NCBI GenBank assembly: GCA_027324025.1
Contig: DAHVYW010000012.1
Location: 1 to 64,000, forward strand
Source: JAJZQD01 sp021847735
GTDB taxonomy: Bacteria; Bacillota; Thermincolia; Thermincolales; UBA2595
Reading direction: 5' to 3'
DNA length: 64,000 bases
Shown here: positions 25,906 to 35,042 of the stretch, one piece after another
Layout: the number at the start of each line of letters is the position of its first letter
Position numbering within the stretch: the first letter of the stretch is position 1
The notes under the pieces: model-generated
Databases searched by the model: none
What the model was told of the DNA's origin: nothing
Seen by the model: the letters and a program-made list of their open reading frames with translations, nothing else
Program-made: the position numbers and the translations under genes

Positions 25906-25933
25906 TATATATGCGGAGGGGATGAATAAATGC
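25906..25933 (-). promoter_or_regulatory. candidate sigma-E promoter of spoIIID
   Basis: On the minus strand GCATTTA (25927-25933) and CATATATA (25906-25913) are separated by 13 bases, resembling the sigma-E pattern (KMATATT, 13-15, CATACAAT). The match is partial; known spoIIID genes are sigma-E dependent, which makes it plausible. Confidence 0.35.
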
Positions 25934-25955
25934 GAAAAAAAAGCCCGAACCGTAT

Positions 25956-26933
25956 TCAATACTTTAATTTTTGTATCTGCACACCTGTATAATAGTGAGA
26001 AATAATGGCATTACAATCCAAACCTGCAAGCGCCATGCCGTTTGCACCGTATTGACACAATCCTACGGCATGACCTTTGCCAATAGACTGAAATCTGATT
26101 TTCCCTCCTGAGGCTTCCCATTTAACGAGTGTTGAAGTTAACCCCAGGGTTTGTCTTAGAACTGTCCCGGATACCCTTCTCCCAAGTATCGTAACCTCCT
26201 GTAAACGTCCTCTTGGGCTTCGTTTGGTCGGCAAAACTAAGGACTTATTTTCTGCCAAGGCCGGTGTTGACTCCAATCCCACGGCTTTCAATACCTTTAA
26301 CAGCGATGGTTCCTTGATCTCAAGAGTGTAAACTTGCTCTGTGACCTTGTATTCGTTGACACAGTCAACACTTCTCAGATATGGAATTGCAACAGACCAT
26401 ACGTCTTCGGAATTTTCCGTACCCCTGCCTCCACAGGAACCATGATAAACCGGTTCAATGATTGTTTTATTATATGTAATAACCTGGCCCTTAGTAAAAT
26501 TAACCGCCTTACTTATTTTTTCAATATAGATGTAATACTTTAACCTGCCCCAACGTCTCTTCAGTTCTTCATCATCGCACCATGCCTGACAATGCGTGGG
26601 ATCAGTACAGATTTCCGCGCCCTTATGTAGATCACTGGGTTTTGCCCCAAACTCAAACATGCGTTTGACTGTATATGTCCGGGCGGCAACAGCCTGGGCC
26701 TTTAACGCCTCCGGCTCAAATTCAGCGGGCATTTCGGCCGCTACTACTCCAACCAGGTATTTCTCCAAAGAAAGGTTCATAATCTTACCTGTTTGCGTGT
26801 TTAGTATCCTAACCGTAGGTTCACCATCCCGTATTTCCGCCCCCGCCCCGGAAAAACCCCTGAAAACCCACATCGGAATACCTAGAAGCGAACCTAATAT
26901 AAATATCCCTACAATTATCAAAACCCTTTTCAT
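25956..26933 (-). CDS. spoIID: stage II sporulation protein D, lytic transglycosylase
   Basis: Membrane-anchored peptidoglycan hydrolase required for engulfment of the forespore. The 325-residue protein has one N-terminal membrane helix (MKRVLIIVGIFILGSLLGIP), then the SpoIID domain with EYLVG-like LEKYLVGVVAAEMPAEFEPE, EALKAQAVAARTYT, ADPTHCQAWCDDE-like TDPTHCQAWCDDEELKR, VYHGSCGGRGTENSEDVW and a C-terminal GKGHAVGLCQYGANGMA. The start ATG at 26933 has GGGGGAAAACCG. It is separated from murA by a terminator, so it has its own promoter, expected to be sigma-E. Confidence 0.95.
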   Translation of the reverse strand: MKRVLIIVGIFILGSLLGIPMWVFRGFSGAGAEIRDGEPTVRILNTQTGKIMNLSLEKYLVGVVAAEMPAEFEPEALKAQAVAARTYTVKRMFEFGAKPSDLHKGAEICTDPTHCQAWCDDEELKRRWGRLKYYIYIEKISKAVNFTKGQVITYNKTIIEPVYHGSCGGRGTENSEDVWSVAIPYLRSVDCVNEYKVTEQVYTLEIKEPSLLKVLKAVGLESTPALAENKSLVLPTKRSPRGRLQEVTILGRRVSGTVLRQTLGLTSTLVKWEASGGKIRFQSIGKGHAVGLCQYGANGMALAGLDCNAIISHYYTGVQIQKLKY

Positions 26934-26983
26934 CGGTTTTCCCCCGTAAAATAAAGGTATAAGTAAACCTACCTTTATTAGTA

Positions 26984-27015
26984 TGAAAAAAACATGGCCC
27001 TAGACCATGTTTTTC
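26984..27015 (-). terminator. intrinsic terminator of murA
   Basis: The minus strand reads AAAACATGG-TCTAGGG-CCATG followed by T7. It begins 36 bases after the murA stop and separates murA from spoIID. Confidence 0.85.
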
Positions 27016-27050
27016 GTTTTAATCAATATTCGGGTTTCCCAAAATACAGG

Positions 27051-28310
27051 TTAGGCATTTTTTACCCTTTTTATGTCCGCACCCAGTTCGCAAAGCTTGT
27101 ACTCAAGGCTTTCGTAACCCCTGTCTATGTGATGAATAAGACTTATTTCTGTTTCACCCCTGGCAGCCAGACCGGCAAGAATTAAAGCTGCCCCTCCCCT
27201 TAAGTCGGTGGCCTTAACTTTAGCCCCGTACAGTTGGGGAACCCCTTTTACTACCGCAACCCGACCGTTAACACTTATGTCAGCACCCATCCGGACCAGT
27301 TCTTCGGTATGCATAACCCTGTTTTCAAAAACCGTTTCCACTATTAAACTAGTCCCCTCGGCACGGGCAAGTAAAGACGTTAGTTGCGCCTGCATATCTG
27401 TGGGAAACCCTGGGTACGGCAGGGTCTGGATATTGGTGGGCTGAATCTTGTCCGCTCCAATAACACGGATGCCGTCACCACCGTTTTGGACTTTTGCCCC
27501 AATCTCCTCGATTTTGGCAATTACAGGCTTGAGGTGTTCAGCGATAACATTTTCTATTCGAATATCCCCGCCGGTTATAGCTGCAGCCACCATGTATGTA
27601 CCTGCTTCCACCCTGTCAGGAATGATATTGTGAGCCGCCCCTTTAAGGGATGAAACCCCCTCTATAGCCACAAGGTTAGTCCCGGCGCCGGAAACCTTCC
27701 CGCCCATGCCATTTAAAAAGTTGGCCAAATCCACTATCTCCGGTTCTTCTGCAGCGTTTTCAATATGGGTTACCCCGTCTGCCAAGGCAGCTGCCATCAT
27801 AATATTTTCGGTTGCCCCCACACTTGGAAAATCAAGATATATCCTGGCCCCTTTTAACCTGCCTCTGACTCTGGCATCTACATACCCGCTCTCCTTAGTA
27901 ATTTCAGCGCCCAAACAGGCGAATCCTTTTAGGTGCAAATCAATAGGCCTTGTTCCAATATTACATCCGCCGGGAAGGGAAATTCTGGTCTGGCCAAACC
28001 TGGCCAATAACGGCCCCATAATGAGAAAGGAGGCTCTCATTTTGCTTACGCACTCGTAAGGAGCCTCTCGATTACAAAGGGTATTGGCAGTCACTGTTAG
28101 GGTGTCTCTGTCCCAAGTGGTTTCTGCTCCCAAATAACTTATTAAGTCAACAATGGTGTTAACGTCAGCTAACCGGGGCACCCCTGCCAAGAGGCAGGTG
28201 TCTTCTACCAAAAGTGTTGATGCGATAATGGGCAGCACAGCATTTTTTGCTCCACTTACATGAATTGTCCCCGTTAAGGGCACTCCACCCCGAATAACCA
28301 ACTTTTCCAC
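27051..28310 (-). CDS. murA: UDP-N-acetylglucosamine 1-carboxyvinyltransferase
   Basis: First committed enzyme of peptidoglycan synthesis; transfers enolpyruvate from PEP to UDP-GlcNAc in the cytosol. The 420-residue protein has GAKNAVLPIIASTLL at the N-terminus and the catalytic cysteine in LPGGCNIGTRPIDLHLKGF, the residue alkylated by fosfomycin. The C-terminal GFPTDMQAQ and DLRGGAALILAGLAA blocks are also typical. I chose GTG at 28310 (MEKLVIRGG), which has AGGGGGAAATTGTAC; a TTG two codons earlier is closer to the site. It lies between ywmB and spoIID as in Bacillus, where this copy is MurAA. No second murA copy is seen in the window. Confidence 0.96.
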   Translation of the reverse strand: MEKLVIRGGVPLTGTIHVSGAKNAVLPIIASTLLVEDTCLLAGVPRLADVNTIVDLISYLGAETTWDRDTLTVTANTLCNREAPYECVSKMRASFLIMGPLLARFGQTRISLPGGCNIGTRPIDLHLKGFACLGAEITKESGYVDARVRGRLKGARIYLDFPSVGATENIMMAAALADGVTHIENAAEEPEIVDLANFLNGMGGKVSGAGTNLVAIEGVSSLKGAAHNIIPDRVEAGTYMVAAAITGGDIRIENVIAEHLKPVIAKIEEIGAKVQNGGDGIRVIGADKIQPTNIQTLPYPGFPTDMQAQLTSLLARAEGTSLIVETVFENRVMHTEELVRMGADISVNGRVAVVKGVPQLYGAKVKATDLRGGAALILAGLAARGETEISLIHHIDRGYESLEYKLCELGADIKRVKNA

Positions 28311-28353
28311 GTACAATTTCCCCCTGTTTAAGTCATTTAAACAAACCTGTTTT

Positions 28354-29118
28354 TTAGTATTCGCTGGTGATTATTGGGGATCCTATATACACAAAAGTTC
28401 TATTTTCGACAGAATTGTACCTTAAAGCCATATTAATATTACCTGACTTTTTGTTGCCTGTCAACTGTTGGCGGACATCTGGCGAAAAAGCAGTAATACT
28501 TACCAACTGCCCATTTGCCAATGCTTCCACGTTCTGGGCATGAGCAGCAGCCAACATCTTTCGAAGAACTTCGTTCGCCCCGGGTGGACTCATCTCCCCC
28601 GAAAAATAACCTGAGATAACAAGGCTTTTATGGAATTGATTCTCTTTAAAAAACTCGCGAGAGATTTTTTCAAGGTTTTTGAAAGAACATTGCGGGTTTT
28701 CTGTGCGAAGTGAAAGAACCAGATACGCCTTCCCGTTTCCACCGTGGTTAACAGGCTTTACATGTAGAGCTACCCTTGCCGTGAGGCCCTGTCCAACTGC
28801 ACCTTCTGCTTCAGCAGAAAAAAATCCGTTTTCGCTGACAAGTTTGATAGTTGGGACAGCCTCAGGTCGAAACAATTTTCGAACCTTTGCATCAAAGTAT
28901 TTTCGACCGGAATCCTCAGTCAAAAAAGCCCGGTTGATAACTACCCATCCGTTAAGCTCCAGTTTGTTGAATCTGGTCCCTGAAGCCTTAAACACCCGGA
29001 CTATCGCTGCCCCATCGGAACTATCTATGGTTACCGGAAAGGCCCAAATTAGGATTATTACTGGCGCTAATACCACACATATTAATAATACGACAAGTAT
29101 CTTCTTTTTTAGATCCAA
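28354..29118 (-). CDS. ywmB: YwmB-like TATA-box-binding-fold protein
   Basis: Predicted exported or membrane-anchored protein of 254 residues with one N-terminal hydrophobic segment (residues 6-27). No enzyme motif is visible. Its place directly upstream of murA and downstream of the ATP synthase genes matches ywmB of Bacillus, and its length is close to that family. The start is a TTG at 29118, preceded by GTGAAGGTATT. Function unknown; the family is named from its fold. I rely on synteny and general composition more than on specific motifs. Confidence 0.72.
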   Translation of the reverse strand: MDLKKKILVVLLICVVLAPVIILIWAFPVTIDSSDGAAIVRVFKASGTRFNKLELNGWVVINRAFLTEDSGRKYFDAKVRKLFRPEAVPTIKLVSENGFFSAEAEGAVGQGLTARVALHVKPVNHGGNGKAYLVLSLRTENPQCSFKNLEKISREFFKENQFHKSLVISGYFSGEMSPPGANEVLRKMLAAAHAQNVEALANGQLVSITAFSPDVRQQLTGNKKSGNINMALRYNSVENRTFVYIGSPIITSEY

Positions 29119-29469
29119 AATACCTTCACCAACCTCAGGGGTTCTTTTTTTATAATATTGCCGTTAGAATAAGCCTTTAGACAGTATGCCTGTAAAAAAT
29201 AGGGTGTCCAAAAAAAGCAGCTTCTTTGCTCTAGGTACAGTAACAAGGAAAAGGCAGATGTATTCCTGCAAACGAGCAACAACTCAGCCGGCAAACCGCT
29301 CCCGCTAACGCGGACCTACCCAAAGGGCACAATGGGACTCTAAGCGCTAAAGCGCAAAGAGCCCCGACGGCGCACCGGCGGATGTCAGACTCGACCGGAA
29401 ACACCTGCCTCTACAATGAAGAAGGGGTTGCCTAAAATTTTCTTTTAGACAACCCCTGAATGTTTTTTT
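29119..29469. other. 350-bp gene-free gap between ywmB and atpC
   Basis: No convincing gene is seen. The middle part (29290-29400) is GC-rich with short inverted pieces such as AGCGCTAAAGCG. A long hairpin AGGGGTTGCCTAAAA/TTTTAGACAACCCCT lies at 29423-29457, with a T7 tract on the plus strand. The region may be a remnant of a mobile or structural element. Confidence 0.6.
29423..29457. terminator. long hairpin beyond the atp operon
   Basis: AGGGGTTGYCTAAAA arms pair almost perfectly around a short loop. The T7 run follows on the plus strand (29462-29469) after an 8-base gap, so direction is uncertain. It may end the atp transcript after the family A repeat. Confidence 0.5.
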
Positions 29470-29584
29470 ATCCCAATTCCAAGACTCCACCTTCTATTAG
29501 GTGGAGTTTCCACTTTTCTGCTTCAGTGGGGGTAGCGTCCCCCACTGAAGTTTCGATGTTCAGCTTTAGCTGAACGAGTTCACT
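29470..29584 (-). repeat. 115-bp three-hairpin repeat, family A copy 2
   Basis: Same element as at 19982, inverted. Its first bases (AGTGAACTCG) overlap the last two bases of the atpC stop codon TAG, so it directly forms the 3' untranslated region of the atp operon. The middle hairpin loop differs from copy 1 by one base. Confidence 0.95.
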
Positions 29585-29990
29585 ACTCGTTACCTGAGGC
29601 TTTTAGGCGGATTAGTGCCCTCCGTAAAGCCATTTCGGCTCTAGCTACATCAACGTCATGAGTACGGCTTGCCAGTCTTTGTTCAGCACGTTCACGGGCA
29701 GCTTTCGCTCTTGATACATCGATTTCGTCGCTGCGCTCAGCAGTCTCGGCAAGTATAACAACTTTATCATTATTAACTTCCATGAACCCACCACTGGTAG
29801 CAAGTTTAGTCTCTTTGCCACCGGTGATAACTTTTAAAATGCCGATGTTCAAACCGGAAACAATGGGGGCGTGCATTGGCAGGACACCAAGGTAACCTTC
29901 TATACCCGGAACAACCACGAAATCAACCTGCTCACTAAATACCACTCGTTCCGGCGTAACTATTTCAACCGTGATGTTCTTATCAGCCAT
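29583..29990 (-). CDS. atpC: ATP synthase epsilon subunit
   Basis: Central-stalk subunit of F1 that couples and regulates rotation. The 135-residue protein has the N-terminal beta-sandwich (VEIVTPERVVF, VVPGIEGYLGVLPMHAPIVS) and the C-terminal two-helix hairpin (RAKAARERAEQRLASR). I chose ATG at 29990, one base after the atpD stop. It is the last gene of the operon; the stop TAG merges with the family A repeat. Confidence 0.95.
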   Translation of the reverse strand: MADKNITVEIVTPERVVFSEQVDFVVVPGIEGYLGVLPMHAPIVSGLNIGILKVITGGKETKLATSGGFMEVNNDKVVILAETAERSDEIDVSRAKAARERAEQRLASRTHDVDVARAEMALRRALIRLKASGNE

Positions 29991-29991
29991 A

Positions 29992-31416
29992 CTACTCACT
30001 TCCCTCTAGCTCTTTGGCCCTGGCAATAACCTCATCAATGGTTCCGGTCATGTAGAAGGCCTGCTCGGGGATACTATCATGTTTCCCGTCAATGATTTCT
30101 TTAAATCCACGGATACTTTCTTTCAGCGGCACATATTTACCTGGGGTGCCTGTGAATGTCTCCGCTACGAAGAACGGCTGAGACAGGAATCTTTGAATTT
30201 TCCTGGCACGGGCAACGATAAGTTTATCTTCGTCAGATAATTCGTCCATACCAAGAATAGCAATAATATCCTGGAGCTCCCTATACCTTTGAAGAACCCC
30301 CTGAACATCCCTGGCCACATTGTAGTGCTCATCGCCAACTACCCTTGGGTCTAGAACCCGGGAGGTTGAATCAAGCGGGTCCACAGCTGGATAGATGCCT
30401 AACTCAACAATTTGACGGGAAAGAACCGTAGTTGCGTCAAGGTGAGCAAAAGCTGTAGCAGGTGCCGGGTCTGTCAAGTCGTCAGCAGGCACGTAAATGG
30501 CCTGAACCGATGTGATGGAACCCTTATTGGTAGAAGTAATCCGTTCCTGGAGCTGACCCATCTCGGTAGCCAGTGTAGGCTGGTAACCAACCGCAGAAGG
30601 CATCCGGCCCAGAAGCGCGGAAACCTCGGAACCTGCCTGGGTGAAACGGAAGATATTATCAATAAATAACAAAACGTCCTGTCCTTCTTCATCACGGAAG
30701 TACTCAGCAACAGTAAGACCTGTAAGACCAACCCGGAGACGGGCACCCGGCGGCTCGTTCATCTGACCGAACACCATAGCCGTCTTGTCAATAACGCCTG
30801 AACCAATCATCTCATGATAAAGGTCGTTACCCTCACGGGTACGCTCACCAACACCGGCGAATACGGAAAAACCTCCGTGCTCATAAGCGATGTTCCTGAT
30901 AAGTTCCATAATCAAAACTGTTTTGCCAACACCTGCGCCTCCGAAGAGACCAATCTTACCACCCTTGGCGTAGGGGGCAAGTAAGTCAACAACCTTAATT
31001 CCGGTTTCCAGAACCTCGGTAGCAGTTTCCTGATCTTCAAAGGCTGGGGCAGGGCGGTGAATTGGGTAATAGGTTTCTGTCTCGACCGGACCCTTATGGT
31101 CAATAGTCTGACCAATAACGTTGATAAGCCTGCCGAGCGTTCCACGTCCAACCGGTACAGAAATAGGTCCTCCGGTGTCGATGGCCTTCATGCCTCTCAC
31201 AACACCGTCAGTGGAACTCATGGCGATGGTGCGGACAAGGTTGTTCCCAAGATGCTGGGCAACTTCCAGGACAATATTAAGTTCAATACTGGATTTAACG
31301 GTATCCTGGTCAGCACTGGTAATCTTAATAGCATTGTATATGTTTGGCAGTTGACCGGGTTGAAACTCGATGTCAATAGCCGGGCCTACTACCTGAACTA
31401 CTTTACCTACATTCAT
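29992..31416 (-). CDS. atpD: ATP synthase beta subunit
   Basis: Catalytic subunit of F1, 474 residues. Walker A GGAGVGKTVLI, the catalytic GERTREGNDL, Walker B VLLFIDNIFRFTQAGSEVSA and the DELSEED-like DELSDEDKL segment are all present. ATG at 31416. It lies 24 bases after atpG and is followed immediately by atpC. Nothing is missing or unusual in length. Confidence 0.98.
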   Translation of the reverse strand: MNVGKVVQVVGPAIDIEFQPGQLPNIYNAIKITSADQDTVKSSIELNIVLEVAQHLGNNLVRTIAMSSTDGVVRGMKAIDTGGPISVPVGRGTLGRLINVIGQTIDHKGPVETETYYPIHRPAPAFEDQETATEVLETGIKVVDLLAPYAKGGKIGLFGGAGVGKTVLIMELIRNIAYEHGGFSVFAGVGERTREGNDLYHEMIGSGVIDKTAMVFGQMNEPPGARLRVGLTGLTVAEYFRDEEGQDVLLFIDNIFRFTQAGSEVSALLGRMPSAVGYQPTLATEMGQLQERITSTNKGSITSVQAIYVPADDLTDPAPATAFAHLDATTVLSRQIVELGIYPAVDPLDSTSRVLDPRVVGDEHYNVARDVQGVLQRYRELQDIIAILGMDELSDEDKLIVARARKIQRFLSQPFFVAETFTGTPGKYVPLKESIRGFKEIIDGKHDSIPEQAFYMTGTIDEVIARAKELEGSE

Positions 31417-31440
31417 TTAAGCGTTTTCCCTCCTATCGCA

Positions 31441-32289
31441 TTAATCTAGTGCGTTCGCACCACCAACGATTTCTGAAATCTCTTTGGTTATCGCCGCCTG
31501 GCGTGCCCGGTTCAGGGCAAGGGTATATTTGTCTATCATCTCTGAAGCGTTATCCGTAGCCGAACCCATGGCAGTCATCCGGGCCCCTTGCTCACTGGCT
31601 TTGGATTCCAGTAACGCCCTGTAAATTGTTGTGTCGATATACCTTGGTAACAACTCGGCCAACAATTCCTCGGGATTGGGCTCGTAAATGTAATCTATCT
31701 GGGTGACCTTTCCACTTTCTTTGGGCTGTTCAACTGGCAGCAGTTTCACAGTAGTAGGCTTCTGGGTCATGGCTGATTTGAATTCTGTATATACGAGGTA
31801 TATTTCATCAAATATCCCTTTAACATAATAATCAACCAAAGTTTGACCAATTTCCTTGGCAACCCCGAAGGAAATATCCTCACCGAGACCCACAAACTCA
31901 GATTTAATATCAAATCCCCGACGGCGGAAAAAATCCCGACCTTTTCGGCCTATAGTAACCAGACTGCCTGGTTTACTATGAAGCAATACTGCATTCATCC
32001 GAAGAACATTTGCATTGTATCCTCCACACAAACCGCGGTCGGCGGAAATTAGCACATAGCAGAGATTCTTGGGTTCCCGAACTTGCAACAATGGGTGACT
32101 TACCCCCGAATTGGCAGAGGTCAAACGAGCCAGAACCTCTTGAATTTTCCCCGCAAAGGGCCGGGCTGCTATTACCCGCTCCTGGGCCTTGCGTAATTTC
32201 GCCGCGGCAACCATCTTCATAGCTTTGGTAATCTGTTGAGTACTTTTAATACTTTTTATCCGGCGTCGTAAATCGCGCGCACTTGCCAT
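31441..32289 (-). CDS. atpG: ATP synthase gamma subunit
   Basis: Central rotor shaft of F1, 282 residues. The N-terminal coiled-coil helix (DLRRRIKSIKSTQQITKAMK, MVAAAKLRKAQ) and the C-terminal helix (SEMIDKYTLALNRARQAAIT, KEISEIVGGANAL) that insert in the alpha/beta ring are well conserved, as is the SADRGLCGGYN block. ATG at 32289. No extra regulatory loop of the chloroplast type is visible. Confidence 0.97.
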   Translation of the reverse strand: MASARDLRRRIKSIKSTQQITKAMKMVAAAKLRKAQERVIAARPFAGKIQEVLARLTSANSGVSHPLLQVREPKNLCYVLISADRGLCGGYNANVLRMNAVLLHSKPGSLVTIGRKGRDFFRRRGFDIKSEFVGLGEDISFGVAKEIGQTLVDYYVKGIFDEIYLVYTEFKSAMTQKPTTVKLLPVEQPKESGKVTQIDYIYEPNPEELLAELLPRYIDTTIYRALLESKASEQGARMTAMGSATDNASEMIDKYTLALNRARQAAITKEISEIVGGANALD

Positions 32290-32342
32290 GTTGATTTCTC
32301 ACCACCTTTACTCAGTGTCTGTCAATTCACAGACCTGTCAGT

Positions 32343-33848
32343 TTACACGAACATCTTCTTGAATTCCAGAACCGCCGCCTTAAGGCTCTCAATCAACTCA
32401 TTGCTCATTACACCTTTTTCGGCAATCTCTTTTCCGACTTGGGGATGGCTCGAATGCATAAATTTCAGGAAATCTTCCTCAAATTTAGCCATCCTTTCTA
32501 CCGGCATGTCATCAAGATATCCGTTTACAGCAGTGAAGATAACCATTACCTGGTTTTGTACAGGCATCGGCCTATACTGGCCTTGCTTAAGAATTTCCAT
32601 CATGCGCTCACCACGGGCCAAGCGAGCCTGAGTCGCTTTATCAAGGTCGGAACCGAACTGGGCAAAGGCAGCCAACTCGCGGTACTGAGCTAGGTCAAGA
32701 CGAAGACGTCCGGCAACCTGCCTCATTGCCTTTACCTGGGCGGAACCCCCAACCCGTGATACGGAAAGGCCTACGGAAATCGCCGGCCTGAATCCCGAGT
32801 AGAAAAGGTCGGACTCGAGGAATATCTGTCCGTCAGTAATGGAAATAACGTTTGTCGGAATGTAAGCGGATACGTCACCGGCTTGGGTTTCGATAACAGG
32901 CAGAGCTGTTATTGAACCGCCGCCGAGGTCGTCGTTCAATTTGGAAGCCCGCTCAAGCAAACGTGAATGAAGGTAGAAAACGTCACCTGGGTAAGCTTCG
33001 CGACCGGGAGGCCGGCGGAGCAAAAGGGACAGTTCCCTGTATGCCGCAGCTTGCTTGGTCAGGTCATCATAAATAATTAGAACATGCTTGCCTTGATACA
33101 TAAATTCTTCAGCCATGGCACAACCGCCATATGGAGCTATGTAAAGCATCGGTGCCGGCTCTGATGCGGTTGCAGCCACGACAATAGTATAATCCATGGC
33201 CCCGTGCTCTTCCAGGGTCTTAACAACCCCGGCAACGGTTGAGGCCTTTTGGCCGATAGCAACATAAATACAGATGACATCTGTGTCTTTTTGGTTAATA
33301 ATTGTATCTACCGCTATTGCAGTTTTACCAGTCTGACGGTCACCGATAATCAACTCCCTCTGGCCCCGGCCGATGGGAACCATAGAGTCGATGGATTTCA
33401 AACCGGTCTGTAAGGGCTGGTTAACTGATTTCCGCTCAATAACACCTTCAGCCCTTTTCTCAATAGAACGGAATTTATCGGTATTAATTGGTCCTTTGCC
33501 GTCAATAGGCTGCCCAAGGGAGTTAACTACCCGCCCCAGAAGAGCATCACCAACGGGAACCTCAACGATTCTGCCTGTCCTCTTTACGGTGTCACCTTCA
33601 CGGATCTGTGTGAAGGGACCCATGATAACACAACCAATGTTATCTTCTTCGAGGTTGAGGGCCATACCGTATATACCACCGGGGAATTCAAGCAACTCTC
33701 CGGACATTGCTTCTTCGAGGCCATAAATCCGGGCTATACCGTCCCCTACTTGGATAACTGTACCGACATCAGTAACTTCAACTTCTGTTCGATATTTCTC
33801 AATCTGTTGCTTGATTATCGAACTTATTTCTTCCGGCCTTAATTTCAT
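32343..33848 (-). CDS. atpA: ATP synthase alpha subunit
   Basis: Non-catalytic nucleotide-binding subunit of F1, 501 residues. Walker A GDRQTGKTAIA, the LLRRPPGREAYPGDVFYLHS block and the VGLSVSRVGGSAQ signature with the arginine finger are present. ATG at 33848 follows the atpH stop with no gap, so translation is coupled. Length matches the family. Confidence 0.98.
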   Translation of the reverse strand: MKLRPEEISSIIKQQIEKYRTEVEVTDVGTVIQVGDGIARIYGLEEAMSGELLEFPGGIYGMALNLEEDNIGCVIMGPFTQIREGDTVKRTGRIVEVPVGDALLGRVVNSLGQPIDGKGPINTDKFRSIEKRAEGVIERKSVNQPLQTGLKSIDSMVPIGRGQRELIIGDRQTGKTAIAVDTIINQKDTDVICIYVAIGQKASTVAGVVKTLEEHGAMDYTIVVAATASEPAPMLYIAPYGGCAMAEEFMYQGKHVLIIYDDLTKQAAAYRELSLLLRRPPGREAYPGDVFYLHSRLLERASKLNDDLGGGSITALPVIETQAGDVSAYIPTNVISITDGQIFLESDLFYSGFRPAISVGLSVSRVGGSAQVKAMRQVAGRLRLDLAQYRELAAFAQFGSDLDKATQARLARGERMMEILKQGQYRPMPVQNQVMVIFTAVNGYLDDMPVERMAKFEEDFLKFMHSSHPQVGKEIAEKGVMSNELIESLKAAVLEFKKMFV

Positions 33849-34415
33849 TTAGTCTCTCACCCCTATCTCCTTGACTTCAAATTGTAGAAGATTATCTTTG
33901 AGTCTCTCTAGCCTCCCGGCTAAACTTCCGTCAATAACCTTGTCCCCAATGCGCACTACAACCCCACCAATTAAGCTGGGGTCTAATTCAGACTGTAATC
34001 TGATGGTTTTTCCTGTTACAGCAGTCAGTCTTGCTTTAAGGGTGTCAAGATCAGAGTCATTGAGCTCAACGGCGGTCTTAACCCGGGCATCAGCCATATT
34101 CCGGGTTTCATTTGCATATGAAACAAACTCGTGGTAAATGCCGGGAATATATGTTGCCCTATACTTTTCAATAACAATATCCAGGAAATTTAACGTGATT
34201 TCCGATACTTCCTGGGAAAATACACCATTAATAATAGCTTTCTTTTCTTCAGGCGAAATAAGCTGGTGATCCATGACCCTTTTTAACTCTTCGTTTTCGT
34301 TAATGGTATCTACAACCACTTTAAGTTCTGCTTCAAGGTTATCTACCAAATCCTTTTCCCGGGCAAGAGTAAAAAAAGCTTGTGCATATCTGCGTGCTAC
34401 GGCATTCTCTAGCAT
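33849..34415 (-). CDS. atpH: ATP synthase delta subunit
   Basis: Peripheral-stalk subunit joining F1 to the b subunits, 188 residues. N-terminal six-helix domain (VARRYAQAFFTLAREKDLVD) and C-terminal LIGGVVVRIGDKVIDGSLAG are typical. It overlaps atpF by 7 bases and abuts atpA directly. Confidence 0.96.
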   Translation of the reverse strand: MLENAVARRYAQAFFTLAREKDLVDNLEAELKVVVDTINENEELKRVMDHQLISPEEKKAIINGVFSQEVSEITLNFLDIVIEKYRATYIPGIYHEFVSYANETRNMADARVKTAVELNDSDLDTLKARLTAVTGKTIRLQSELDPSLIGGVVVRIGDKVIDGSLAGRLERLKDNLLQFEVKEIGVRD

Positions 34416-34918
34416 TTGAGATCGCCTACCTCTGTAACAAACTCATCAACTAGCTTTTTATGGTCTTCCACCGAGATAGTTTTACCAAGCACCTTCCCGG
34501 CAGCCATAATCGCTAATGTAGCAACCTCGTCACGCAGTGCAGCAATAGCCTGATCCTTCTCCCTGCCAATTTCTTCCTGGGCTCTTTGAATAGCTTTTGT
34601 TGCCTCGGCTTGAGCATTAGTTACAATGTCCTTCTTCACTTCTTCACCAAGCTTGGTAGCCTTGGCGATTATTTCTTGGGCCTCTTGTTTAGCTTCAGCC
34701 AGACGGGACTCATATTCTTTTCTCATCTTTTCGGCATCGTTCTTGGCACTTTCGGCATTGCTTATAGCATCTTCGATGGACTTTTTACGTTCATCAAGCA
34801 TAGTGAGTATCGGCTTGTAAGCAATTTTCTTTAATATGAAGAGTAGGAACAAGAAGTTCACTATCTGCCAGAGAAACTTGGGAAATTCAAAACCCAGGCT
34901 CTTCAATATATCTCCCAT
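34409..34918 (-). CDS. atpF: ATP synthase b subunit
   Basis: Peripheral-stalk subunit of 169 residues with one N-terminal membrane helix (FLWQIVNFLFLLFILKKIAY) and a long charged coiled coil (SIEDAISNAESAKNDAEKMR onward). It acts as a dimer that holds F1 static relative to Fo. ATG at 34918. A 124-base gap with a hairpin separates it from atpE. Confidence 0.96.
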   Translation of the reverse strand: MGDILKSLGFEFPKFLWQIVNFLFLLFILKKIAYKPILTMLDERKKSIEDAISNAESAKNDAEKMRKEYESRLAEAKQEAQEIIAKATKLGEEVKKDIVTNAQAEATKAIQRAQEEIGREKDQAIAALRDEVATLAIMAAGKVLGKTISVEDHKKLVDEFVTEVGDLKC

Positions 34919-34963
34919 GTATTCAAAAACCCCCTCTCTGCAATTGTTTAAAAAGCTTGTTTT

Positions 34964-35009
34964 AGGCGAAAAGAGACCAAGGTTCAGCCTTCCCTGATCT
35001 CTATCGCCT
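34964..35009 (-). promoter_or_regulatory. atpE-atpF intercistronic hairpin
   Basis: The minus strand folds as AGGCGA-AGAGA ... TCTCT-TCGCCT, with an inner AAGG/CCTT helix. No T-run of terminator quality follows. It lies between atpE, needed in many copies, and atpF, so it may protect the atpE message or reduce read-through. Confidence 0.55.
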
Positions 35010-35042
35010 TAGTTGATATAAGAAACTAAAACCAATAATTTC

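Noticed and set aside
26934..26983. Sigma-E promoter of spoIID
   Set aside because: A CATACTAAT box is seen, but no acceptable -35 at the right distance; the region overlaps the murA terminator.
29109..29294. 61-codon minus-strand frame upstream of ywmB
   Set aside because: No good start site, no recognisable pattern; overlaps the ywmB start.
29470..29584. Family A repeats as ordinary Rho-independent terminators
   Set aside because: Three consecutive hairpins of fixed length with conserved linkers and no adjoining T-run do not fit a simple terminator.
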